DNA from: Phoronis australis
Lineage: Eukaryota; Phoronida; Phoronidae
NCBI GenBank assembly: GCA_002633005.1
Contig: NMRA01000241.1
Span: forward strand, 357,974 to 421,973
Direction: 5' to 3'
Length of the DNA: 64,000 bases
Positions 13,330 to 24,790 of the stretch are shown in pieces. A program made the translations under genes and the position numbers. How positions within the stretch are numbered: the first letter of the stretch is position 1; the number at the start of each line of letters is the position of its first letter. The notes below the pieces were generated by a model. That model worked only from the letters and a program-made list of their open reading frames with translations. It ran no database searches and had not been told where the DNA came from.

Positions 13330-13520
13330 TTAGCGTATCCTAGCAAAATGACAGACATTGAAGTAATAGGCCAGTGAAGTTGGACTGTTGAATATGGGAT
13401 AGAATTCACTTTTTTCTGCCATTAGGCCTATGGAAAGATTTTTCGGCTCTGTGCTTTACGAGTGCCTTGTTTCTACGGGACGAAGCCTGGGATTGCGTTC
13501 CACAGAGTAAGATTCTTGAG
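13330..13520. repeat. Dispersed repeat C, diverged copy
   Basis: gacagacattgaagtaatag, gccagtgaagtt and atgggatagaattcact match the 30847-30908 stretch. Confidence 0.5.
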
Positions 13521-14676
13521 AGGAAAATTAGAACACGCAAGTCTTCGCGAGATACGGGGAGGATGTAAAACGGATACAGGTGTGCCTCTATGAGGTCAAA
13601 AACTTGAGTAAATCATTTCAATTCTTATGAATTGTAAAAAGCCATCCAAATAAATACCAAACCTGGCGAAATATACACCCATTTCGATAGTACCTGACTG
13701 AAAAAGTGACCCGGCGTTTCAAAATCATAATCGGCAAAAAACATAACAATTTGGACACTAAAGTCGGAAAAAATCTTTCCCATTCCAGTGGCACATATGC
13801 ACTGACCCGTGCCATGGCCCTAACCGTTTTAGACCCCATGGGTGAGAGATATTGCAATGAAAGCGAAACACGTGATCACGTTAGTTAGTTAGCGTTGGGC
13901 TTGCGTCCATGTAACACTCCCTGAGCCTGGTGATTACGCAATTATGCACCAGCATGAATACTATTCCGAAAGTTCGGCAAATATACCGCTCAGTCTGAGA
14001 ATAGCTCTATTAGAGATTCGTCTTACCTGGACTCCATTGCAAAAGATTTTGTTGGCGTTCTTATGTACACTGGGTATTTGCCGTAGTTACTATTCATACA
14101 TCGTTGGACTTTTAGGGCCTGTCCGCTCCCTTTCATGCAGAAAAGAAGAAAAATGACATCGACATGCCGTTTTTAGAACGTTTTTTTACTGGAAATGGTG
14201 TTAGGCCCCGGCACGGTAATCCTAGATCTATCTGCGTATACATTAGTCAGTAGGAACGATATCGCTTAGCAGTAGGTCTTGCTGACAACTATTTTCAGGC
14301 AAAAACGAGCTCTCGGAGCAATGGTGGTTGAAAAGGCTTCAAGGCACTTCAGGTTCACAGTTTAGGTGACCCGCAACAGTTTTTGCTGTTTTGAGGCTCA
14401 AAATTCAGGTGTAGGCATCTCCAAATCTCTGTTCATGGGGTATTTAAAACTTGACAATATGGATGGTATGTTCAGCTGCAGGTTTCAAAAACCTTGTACA
14501 AAGTCCGATGAAACTGATTCCAAAGTGGGATTTTTTTGTTTTCTGCGACTACTGCAGGTGTAACAGGCTACTTAAAACGAGCAAAAATTGCACCAAATAA
14601 GTAGTTTGCACCCCAAAGAACCCTGTTTGCGTGTCATTACTCTGAACTGGGACGGAGTGCATTAAGACTGTGAAAC

Positions 14677-14721
14677 TTTCACCTGATTTCTTTAATCCGG
14701 GATTAAAGAAATCAGGTGAAA
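14677..14721. repeat. Perfect inverted repeat, 22 bp arms, 1 bp centre
   Basis: Arms 14677-14698 (tttcacctgatttctttaat...) and 14700-14721 are exact reverse complements around a single G. There is no coding context. Confidence 0.97.
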
Positions 14722-14937
14722 TTCTCTTGGGTGTCGATCAGCCAGATATTTTACAAATCCAAAACGTCTAAAACCAAGTACCTGAATTTCCTTCTAAATT
14801 TCAATTTCCCGCGTGCACGTAGTAAATGTTTAAGAAAAGCCACAAATGAACAAAAAGTGGCTCAACTAGAATCCTTTCAATCAGTGCACTGGCAGACCCA
14901 AATGGCGTTGCATAAGCTTTGGCATGTCGCTTTCTCA

Positions 14938-15110
14938 TGAGGCGAAACTTCGCTTTTGCCGAAGTTTCGGTAAATGGCAAAACTCAACCCCGGTAGTTAA
15001 TTTACAAATGGAAATAGTAGGAATTAAAAGCGAAGCTTCGGTATTCACCGAAGCCTCAGTGTAGTGGCAACTTTCAAAGCGAAGCTTCGTCGAAGTTATC
15101 GGTAGAGGTC
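14938..15110. repeat. Cluster of gcgaagcttcgg inverted motifs
   Basis: gcgaaacttcgcttttgccg, gccgaagtttcggt, agcgaagcttcggtattcac, caccgaagcctc and agcgaagcttcgtcgaagtt recur in both orientations, giving several overlapping hairpins. It is possibly the core of a foldback element; distinct ends are not clear. Confidence 0.6.
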
Positions 15111-16764
15111 GCGTTAACGATATCACGTGAGACTCGCAAAACGTGGTCTTCATTATTGTAGCGTAGCCGACTAGCTCTCAATGGACGGACGTAAATAAAT
15201 AAAAGAAAGCATATCTGATGAAGAATAACAGTGATCAGTTTCATAAACACTCGTAAATGGTAGAAGAACAATTTTCAGTTACCCTCGAACCCTCTACTGA
15301 ATTTTCGTTTGAGAGTACGAATGAACTGCATCGACTGATATTGCCTTTACACCTTTTGCGTATTCGAATTTTATGCAAGTGGCAATTTTCGTTTAAAGCT
15401 TTCTATTTCACTTGCAGTAGCAGTTTCCAAGTCTTATTTCTGCAGTGTAGAGAACTGCAAACTTATCGTACGATTAGCATTTATTTAGATGTCCTTTTTC
15501 CAGGAATTCTACAGCAGATTTTCTACTTTCTCGTTTTATCAAGGGCAAGACTTCGAACTGTTAACTACGATTTACCAATTAGCTTTTCAATCAATATTGT
15601 TGATACGATGACAGTAACCTAGTCGATGTTATCGGCGAAGTTCCGTGTTTGCATTAATAAGTTAATCTGCGAAGAAATAATGTCTTTATTTGATGATTTG
15701 CGTCATGCCAAAACAACAGAATCGCATGGTAACGCAAGTAACTTCAATCTGTTTTTAAACAAAAAAACAACGACTATTAATTAACAGCTTACGGATTTGC
15801 GGCAAGCATCTCATGTTTTCTTATTTCTTAATCTGAAGCTAATACACGGCGCTCGTTTACTGGAGAAGACTTGATCTGTTGATACTCAATAGGCTAGTTG
15901 GCAGGTGTGCATCACCGGCGTCCATTCGTTATCAAACGTGCGCGTTTTTAGTTAGTTAATTCTAATTATTTATACCGTATTTCTTAACCATCTTTTCTTA
16001 TTAGTGTTGAAGCACACTGAATTAACGCCGTAGTCTTTGAGTATCTTTATTTCAGCCATGAATACCTGTTTGATCTATTAAATTATCTAGTGCGTGTGCT
16101 CCTCGGGTTGAAACATCTCAATTTTCAGTTTCTAGAATTTTTGTGTCAGCTTATCTTAACGTATTTCCTTCCTCGTGGCATTTTAATTTTTATTTCATTA
16201 ACGTTCCGGTTTGACTTGGTGCTATAAAAATGAGACAGAAATTTATAAAGGGGAGTCTTTTAAAGTGAGTCATAAAAGTACGCATCAAATGTTTGAAGTC
16301 AAAGCGTAGTCGCGATTAAAAGCGGCTTGTTACGTCGTAAATTCCTGGTGCTTCACTTGCATCTGTGAAAACTGTTCCGTATTAAATTTTTAATCACTAG
16401 GTTTCCATAATATTATTCGAAAGCGGAAGACAACGCACACTCATTTTCACGTATTTGTCTGTAGGCAGAACTGAAATTAGTTTACACCGAACTCGATAGC
16501 TGGCTCTGTGTGTCTACTACATAAAAGCTGCACGAAGCCCAACGCGGTATTTTAAAAAAAACTTTGTATTGATATTATTGTACCACTAATCCAAAATACT
16601 GCCAAAACATGAGCTCATTTATAATACCGAATTTACTGTCTGTGAGTCAAAAGTTCGCAGTTCATCTCTTGAAATTTATTACAAATAAGCTGCTATGGTT
16701 TAGCTAAAAGAACCGCAACGAATTTTGAATTGTTGGAAAATGGAAAAGGAATTCTGTTTATACT

Positions 16765-17370
16765 AATTATCATCATAACCATTGTTGTCGTCGTCTTCAT
16801 CATAGCTATCGTCATCTTAACTTTATCACGAGGCATTACCAGCACCATCATCATAGACTCATAGTCGTGATCATCATCATCGTCATCACCACCACTTCTG
16901 TCACCACCATTATCACCGTCTTCGTCATCATCATCACCACCATCACTATCCTTACCGCCGCTACTGCCATGCCATCATCCCCACCACCAATCGTCATCAT
17001 CACCATCATACCATCTTCACCACCGCCACCATAACAATCATCATCATCATCATCACCACCACTTCATCATCATCATAATCATCATAATCATCATAATCAT
17101 CATAATCATCATCATCATCATCATCATCATTGTCATCATCACCATCACCACCATCATCATCATTGTCACCATCATCACCTTGATCACCGTCATCACATCA
17201 TCATCATCATCACCACCACTATCATCATCATCATCATTATCATCATTGTCACCATCATCACCTTGATCACCGTCATCACATCATCATCATCATCACCACC
17301 ACTATCATCACCATCATCATTATCATCATTGTCATCATCATCATCATCAGTATTCTTCATCATCATCGTC
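16765..17370. repeat. (CAT/ATC)n trinucleotide satellite with cac/gtc variants
   Basis: About 600 bp of tcatcatcaccaccatcat-type sequence includes a duplicated block (cattgtcaccatcatcacct at about 17160 and 17247). Poly-Asp, poly-Met and poly-Ser frames here are artefacts of the repeat. Confidence 0.95.
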
Positions 17371-17679
17371 GTCACCAATACACACCCCTGCAAGTCGCTT
17401 TCTCAGTATTTCTATCCTGGATCTCATTCATCAGCTACCGAACATATATCCATAACTAAGACCTAACTCAGAGGAGCTTGTTCATATGGACCACCCTTAG
17501 TATCTCTTAGTGACGACTCAGTTGGATGCGTTCGCGATTCAGTTTTAAAGTTTGGATGTATCATGTTCACGCCCATGACCAACAAGGGACCAGTTTACAC
17601 GTACACTATCATAATTTTTAACATTATTACTTGCAGCTGAGGGCAGGCGGGCGAGAAATATCGCGGCATGACTGGTTAT

Positions 17680-18360
17680 GAAACAAATATACAATTATTG
17701 ACTTACACCGGTGCCAACATGTTGGTTTTTAGTCCCAAGAGATGTGACAACACATTTTGAGGTCTGAAAACCAAGATATTGAATGAGCGTGAAAGCGAAA
17801 TTTTCATCATATGATTACATTCGCTAAGTAATTTATGGAAGGAGGCTATTCTAGGTTTGGTCTTTTGATCGTATGTCGATCATTTTTCGGTCAGTCAGCT
17901 GTCATTTTTTACCCACAATGTTATGGAGACATTTTGAAAAAATATCCAGACGCTCAGAATGGACAAATGAACAACTGATTATTTTTTGGACAGATGTATT
18001 TTTGAAGTCACACAATGGTCGTTTTTAATGCAAAATAACCGACAAACGTAATTTAGTTATATCAAGCCATCCCGAGCGGCGAGTCAGAACACTCAGAGTG
18101 CAAACATTTAAGAACGCGCAAATGACGTGCTGAAAATCGGTGAAAATTTCAGCTTTTGTACAAAAGCGTGATGGTGGTATCTGCGATGCCTTGATGCAGG
18201 CTTGCATTCACCTGGAGACATTCACCTCACAAATAACGTGAGATTCCGGATAAAATAAAAGGCTTTAAGAAACTGTTGAGTCTGGTGACATGCTGATAGC
18301 TTAGTGGCAAAGTCTAGACTTGCAAAATGAGAGAGATGAGTTCGTCTCTGGATGAAGTAA
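17680..18360. repeat. Dispersed repeat B, copy 2, followed by a tRNA-like block
   Basis: It is homologous to 3960-4505. It then continues with gatgcaggcttgcattcacc (shared with 6085-6105) and a tRNA-like block at 18297-18350: tagcttagtggcaaag followed 42 bp later by agttcgtctctgg, the A/B box spacing of tRNA-derived SINEs. Confidence 0.6.
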
Positions 18361-19224
18361 TTGCAACCTCAAGACTAAATATTAGCCGTGAATATTATCG
18401 ACTCCGTGATACTAGTTTGTAACACGATAATCTGTGAAAATGTTATAATTGGTGGTATCTGGTCCGTTACAAGTGGCAGATATGATTGGTTCCGTCAACT
18501 GACTGTTAGCACCTGAATGTCGATTTTGTTCTTTTGCAAGCACAAGAACGTTCATCCGAACTCCCCCACTGAGTCATCTAAAAACGTCCAAACGATTCGT
18601 CACAAGGTGACGTTAAGGGAGTTACATTTGTTCATACGATGATGCGCCCGAGCAGTATCGTTTGAACATGCGCGTTTCGCACATCCTTGCCCACAGCCCA
18701 CGGTGGGAGATTCATGTCAGGATATCCTTTCAAATGATCGCACTTTCTCGCACATGTTGGTTGATTATAACTTATCGAATGATGATGACCAGTGATTTGC
18801 TAACCGCGTACGTTTAGATCATTCAATCTATCATCATTGCACCATCATAAAACTGTATGCAAGCGTTTGTTCTACTAGCATACTTTTCCCCGTGGAGTGT
18901 TTGTCAATGCGTGTTTCTGCATGAAACGTTCGACTCATCCGACTTGACGCTTCACACTACCTGTCATAGGCAAGAAATCGCTAATTCAGCGCAGTCGCAT
19001 TTTTTCTTTAAGAAGGCTAAACCTGTGGCTTACTGAATAACACTGCCGCACAAGATGGGGGATGCTCGGAACTCGGTAAGATTACATTTTATAAAGAATA
19101 TTTGACAACGTAGCTTTGAAAGATCTTATACTAAACGATTTAAACCTGCATTTGGCTACCAGGATTTAGATGTCACTTGGCAGTTACGTGGAACATGGAA
19201 TTGTTCTAACTTCCACCAACGATT

Positions 19225-19285
19225 TTCATGACAATGATAACGATGATGACGACGATGATGATGATGACAATGATGATGACAATGT
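19225..19285. repeat. Short (GAT)n microsatellite
   Basis: gataacgatgatgacgacga and following units form an interrupted trinucleotide repeat of about 60 bp. Confidence 0.85.
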
Positions 19286-19825
19286 TGACGTTTGTAAAGT
19301 GCATTAAAATATTCACTACAAAATTATGAGTTTTACGCTGTTGGGGACACGAACTATTATTTTAAACTGACCTTAGTCGGCGAGATGCCCTGTGCAAAGT
19401 TATTTATAAAGAACCGTTTTTGGATAAGAACGAGACTGTCGTTTTATACTCAGTTGTTATCCTCAGGAACGTTGCCTTCAATGTATAACATTGCACTTCT
19501 TACCAGAAGTTGTGAATGGTGTTAAAATCTCTGTTGTAATTGCAACATGGCCGTGGCAATTCTACAATTACCATAGAACAGTCTGGTTCACTGTCTGCGA
19601 TATACAGCATTGGCGGTGTGGATTTCACAGGCAGGCCTTGAAGTTTCTCCTGATTGGGCTTTTTTGTTATTTGATGATGAGTTAATTTAGGAGGTGCACG
19701 GTCTTCTGTTTCTCTCCAAGTTCGCCATTTTGTTTCAGAATTAGCTCTAGAACCTAAATTGATTACAAACGTTCCTAAGCAAAGCAAAGTCGATAAAATA
19801 AACGAAGTGAATTAGACTTGTAAAA

Positions 19826-19870
19826 TGTGTATTTGTATGTATGTGTGCGTATGTGCGCGTGTGTGCGTGT

Positions 19871-19957
<87 letters not shown>
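19826..19957. repeat. (GT)n microsatellite
   Basis: A long uninterrupted gt run from about 19873 to 19957 is preceded by gtatgtgtgcgtatgtgcgc variants. The poly-Thr/His frame on the minus strand is not a gene. Confidence 0.98.
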
Positions 19958-19958
<1 letters not shown>

Positions 19959-21079
19959 CGTTGTACTGATGTTGTTTTAATGAGAGATTTTTATTGATCC
20001 CACTATAGCAATTAAATTCCCAGCTCTTATAATCAGTAACACAAAACCTTCTTAAACACGTGTTAAAGCACATCGATAAGACATAGCCTACTAATCACAG
20101 AAAATGCTTTTTGTTTTGTCCATAGAATGTAGTGTCAGTTGTGATACATGCTATTATTTAGACGTACGCCTCACTCCGGAATTATCGTTTGCGTAGTTGG
20201 GTGTTGTTTTGTACCTGGGGTCTCACGCTACCGGGAATTTTTGACGACAAAAGATGGAGGCTTTTTACACATGGATCTGATTTATCAACGAAAATTCTAG
20301 AGTCATCAAGGAAGTCCAAGGCGTTACAATATGTAAACGGGTACATTTAGAAAGCTTAAATTTCATACTGCATTGAACATTGTACAGATGATTCACTCAG
20401 CGTAAATATAATTAATTTTACAGCTGTGATGTATAGTTGCATTCTCGCAAGAATGCATTCAGAAATTTCCGAGCCGAATGTCAAGGCAAGCATATTATTA
20501 TATTTTACATTTATACCAAGAAATCTTCCGATCTTCTTTCAATCACACGTTTCTCAAGCGATTTAACAGACATCGGTCTAGGTAACGATGAGGTGGTTTT
20601 AATTAATATTAGGAATACTATAATTAACGCCATATATGTTTTTATAAAAAATCTGACTAAAAACTGCAAATCCTTTTGTTTAAAACAAAATCAAAACCAG
20701 GCCTCACAATCGGTCTGGAGATGTCTTTACTGTGGCATGATTTCATTTCCGTTGTCATGACGTACATCTAGGGTATTCACGAATCAAAAACGCTTCTGAT
20801 CGTGTAGGACCGACCAACCCTTTCATAAACCGATTGCTTCAGATCGCACGTTATTTTTCGACTGAGTGATGAAACCAATGCTATCATGGTAGAGTCCAGT
20901 TTCAAAGACTCAATTAGCATATTTGTTGATTTTGTCTTTAAGCAATATGAGCTAGTAAGCAGAATGGACTTGAAACTTTGAGTGAATTGGGTGTAGTACT
21001 TTCACTTTGAACCTAAATACTGAAACAGATATATCCACATACACACGCACACACGCGCGCACGCATGCACCCGCGCAGA

Positions 21080-21361
21080 TACATACATTCATTCATACAT
21101 ACATACATACATACATACATACATTCATACATACATTCATACATACATTCATACATACATACATACATACATACATTCATACATACATACATACATACAT
21201 ACATACATACATACATTCATACATACATTCATACATACATACATACATACATTCATACATACATTCATACATACATACATACATACATACATACATACAT
21301 ACATACATTCATACATACATTCATACATACATTCATACATACATACATACATACATACATA
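21080..21361. repeat. (ACAT)n tetranucleotide microsatellite with attc variants
   Basis: About 280 bp of acatacatacattcatacat. The attc units are spaced in multiples of 4 bp. Frames reading YIHTYIHT or CMYVCMYV are repeat artefacts. Confidence 0.98.
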
Positions 21362-22668
21362 CGTAAATCAACACCATATATGGTTCACATACACACATGC
21401 ACACCCGTACGAGCATTGCAATGTTTGCTCGAAGCCATCGATTGAATATTGGTCTTTGACTTCTGCAAACGTGGATGAAAATTCATACTTTATTAGCCCA
21501 TGCTCTGAGACGAATTAAGTCATTGTTCTCTTTGAATCTACATGTAAAATATTGTGACGAAGCTGTTTTTCTTACTTCAAAGTAGATGGGTGTTTTGACA
21601 CGACCTTAGTCTATTTATTGATGATTTCTTCTAGTCTTTTAAGTGTTAGGCGTGTTTCAATAGACACTGTAAACAGGTCTAGGTTTCAGAAATCACGATA
21701 TACCTTTAGATTATAATAAATTCTACATGATGCTAATGGAAATCGATTAGTGTTATAACGCTAGATTGTGGTAAACGTGTTTAATGATTGGGCTTTTAAT
21801 GTCTATTCTTTTGTTTTCTGCTAGTATGCATTCGAATGAAACAAACCATATTTAAACTATATTAGTTACACTTGGCTTCCCTGCGGCAAACTGAAGGGGA
21901 ATCATCACTTATGCTCTGTTCGTTTTTTATGTAAACTTCATGTTCATTTCACCTTCTCAACTAGGTGTTTCGGAAGAATATTTAAAAGGCTGTGCGCGTT
22001 TTACCAGAACAAAAACCTGTCACTTCAAAACCAAGAACGAGTTGGTTGAATATGCCAAAATACTGCCTGTGTGCACTATTACGGAGACAGCACAACCTCG
22101 GAAAACCTGAACTGTTAATTCGCCCTGTTTTATAACCTGAATTATTTCTTGTGTCAATCCCAAAATCAAAATATCGGCATCGAAGAGGGAGCCCATTTTG
22201 ATTTGAATTTTTAACAGCGCGTTTGGTTAAGAACCGGTACCCCAATCTCGAGCAGCCTTCAGTCGTTACCGGGTTTGCGTTCCGTACACGGAAGATTCTC
22301 GCTAAAAAGCAAGATGACTTATAGGCTGTAAGACCAAGAGAGCCAAAGGCGAGTGTTACGCAATTATGGTGAAGGAGAGCCATCCAGAACACCTCAGCAT
22401 TTTCATAGCATCAAATTTACCCTCTGTTTATAGCTCACCTTTTCGGAGCTCAGGTAGTAAAATTAGTGGAGAAAACGGTTTCTCTGGAGTACAGAAGGGA
22501 ATTAAAGTTTTGCGTTGTTTAAAAAAACATTGCCAATTTTGTGAAGTCATTTCATACTTCATCAAAATATTATTTCTCCATTTTTACTTGAAAAAGTTGA
22601 ATTTTCTGAATTCTTGATTTTAAAGACGTCACACAATTGTTTATAATCATAGCAGTGTTTACCCTGGG

Positions 22669-22830
22669 TTTCGGAAGGAGCGTGGTCGTGAATGGTCCCA
22701 GTGGGATACAAAGCCCGTTGCCGCTCTCGAGTATGGGAAGTGGTATCCCCTCATTGCGTGAGTTTCGGAAGGAGCGTGGTGGTGAATGATCGCAACAGAT
22801 GCGGAGCCTGGCGCGGCAATGAAGTGCCAG
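22669..22830. repeat. Imperfect 94 bp tandem duplication
   Basis: tttcggaaggagcgtggtcg (22669) recurs as tttcggaaggagcgtggtgg (22763), with more distant similarity afterwards. Confidence 0.7.
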
Positions 22831-23585
22831 TGTGTGACCTCAGTGTATGAAGGGTTTTGTACCATTCTAACGTATTTCAATCACCAACTAAAGTACGAAA
22901 AAAATATTATAAACCTGTTTAGATCTGATTAACTAACTTGCACAATGAAGCTTCCGTTAAAATTTTTTACTGTATTCTTGTTCAACGTAAATCAGTTGGA
23001 TCGGCGTTAGCCGGCAATGCAGACGATTTATTCATCCATTCTATGTAGACGACTATTGAGATAATTAGACTGGTCTATGGTTCATTAAACTTTCATGCAA
23101 TATAATTCACATTGTTGTACGACCTCTTTTGTAAAGGTGCAACTAGGAACCAATATTTGATCCTAGGGTGAACGCAAAACGAATAAAATTTACCCTTTCT
23201 CCACCGATTTCATCAGTATTTATTCGCGCTTCGCCACTAACTTATCTCAAGGTCGTTACCTGGTCCACCGACTGTGCATTGTCAGATTTGTCATGAATTC
23301 TCATGAAGTTCTTTAAGTGCCAATTTAATCAGTTTTTTATGACATACAACTATCCCACCAAAACAATTTATGTTATATAACTACTCCGGACATCCTTGCG
23401 TTGTTGTTTACTATGCCAATGACCAGTGCCCACTCATAGTGAAACCCTATATGCCAGTTAGCTGTCCTGACGCCATTCATATTTATAACTTGGATGAAGT
23501 CACCGGATCTTTCAATATTGCTGTTGTTTTGCACTCACAACCCATCCATATTTCTATCCACTATATATCTTGCAGTTAGAGTTAA

Positions 23586-23744
23586 CAGTGGCGGATTTAG
23601 AGGGAGGCCAAGAGGGCCATGACCCTCCCTAAAACGTTCTCCCAGATTCCATTTGGAAGTTGGGATGTGCGAATGTCTGACGGGCAAAATCCTGGCTAAT
23701 ACTCTGCCCTGGCCCTCCAACTCAAAATCCTGGATCCGCCCCTG
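23586..23744. mobile_element. 159 bp MITE with CAG...CTG ends (hAT-like)
   Basis: The ends are cagtggcggattt and aatcctggatccgcccctg, that is CAG(T/G)GGCGGAT inverted. CAGNG termini are typical of hAT elements; the flanks (agagttaa and ggtaataa) match only 4 of 8, so a target-site duplication is not demonstrated. There is no coding content. Confidence 0.6.
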
Positions 23745-24483
23745 GGTAATAAACTTTGTGTGTCCGTAGAAACTCAACGACTGTTTTATGCTGCTATCCA
23801 TCAACTTGCTGCTCAGTGCTACCTTGCTAGCCAACTATCTGCCGTTCAACCAAGAACCGGGTAACCCAACTTCACCTACCATGGACTATCCCACAAGATT
23901 TGTCAAAACGCCCAAAACGCTAATTCTAAAACTGTTGGAATGAATTAATGGATTGTTCTATGATATACAACCTTTTAAGGTGGTCTTCATTACGTGCAAA
24001 ACAGCCGCTACGTGGCGCGGTGGCGCGAATTGTCTTTGACATTCGTCAAATGATGATTTGCTTAAGTTGTCCACCACCTGACGACTATCCAGGTCTATAG
24101 TTTAACTACAACAAGTCCTCAAATGCCGTAAGTGGCACTTCTGAAAATACCACAATTAATTAAGAGTTTCAACATATGTAGACTAGAAGATTGCATCTGA
24201 TCATTATCAATTTCAACTTTGTATTCTAGGGAAGGCTGTTGAGAATAATTCAAGAAATAGTGGATTTTTTTCGTTGTGACCGTTTATTTTGTATCCAAAA
24301 CAAGAAATATACATTTCTATTTCCCCGCAATCAAACACAGGCGTACACATTATTCTCACTTTGAGTCTCCAGCCGGTGATTACGTAAAGAAGAAACTAAC
24401 CATATTTAGTTGAAATTCGGCATCTTTCCCATTTTGGTGGTAATTATCTTTTCTATCTTATCGTACATTTCCAATTCTTTATT

Positions 24484-24790
24484 TTAAAAACTGGAAGGAC
24501 GTTCGCATTTTAGTTTTCTATAATAAATGTGCTTTTTAGCCAATAAAATAATTAAGTTGAAGATTTCATTAGAAATTCCAATTTTGCCAAAAATTGTTGT
24601 GCAGGTACTCAGCGAGAAATCAGTGATTCTTGTGTTAAGACAGAAATTTACAATTGGACAAAGCCAAAAAAGATGTTGAATGCTTTCAGGTTCCTTTTTA
24701 CCGAAGGTACATGTACCTGACTGAGAAATGCCCATACGTCTTATGGACACGTTCGTGTTAAAATCCTACAGACGATTTTGATTTGTAGTC
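24484..24790 (-). pseudogene. LINE reverse-transcriptase C-terminal fragment
   Basis: On the minus strand the frame reads FNTNVSIRRMGISQSGTCTF, then GKKEPESIQHLFWLCPIVNF and further to the stop at 24484. This matches the zinc-binding C-terminal domain (zf-RVT) of non-LTR retrotransposons, of the form L.kmgI..s..C.fC...E...HLFw.CP. The second zinc cysteine is Gly (CTFG for CxFC), and no reverse-transcriptase core is found upstream, so this is a dead fragment. Confidence 0.7.

Larger units (their letters stand above)
13521..16764. other. No gene seen apart from listed inverted repeats
   Basis: Short frames only; 14366-14563 and 15257-15622 show no domain features. Confidence 0.5.
18361..24483. 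other. Noncoding, microsatellite-rich
   Basis: Apart from the listed (GAT), (GT) and (ACAT) repeats, the 94 bp duplication and the 159 bp MITE, I see no exon or domain. Confidence 0.55.

Noticed and set aside
16765-17466. Poly-Asp, poly-Met and poly-Ser ORFs
   Set aside because: Translations of a (CAT)n microsatellite.
19747-21445. HTHTHT and YIHTYIHT / CMYVCMYV ORFs
   Set aside because: Translations of (GT)n and (ACAT)n microsatellites.
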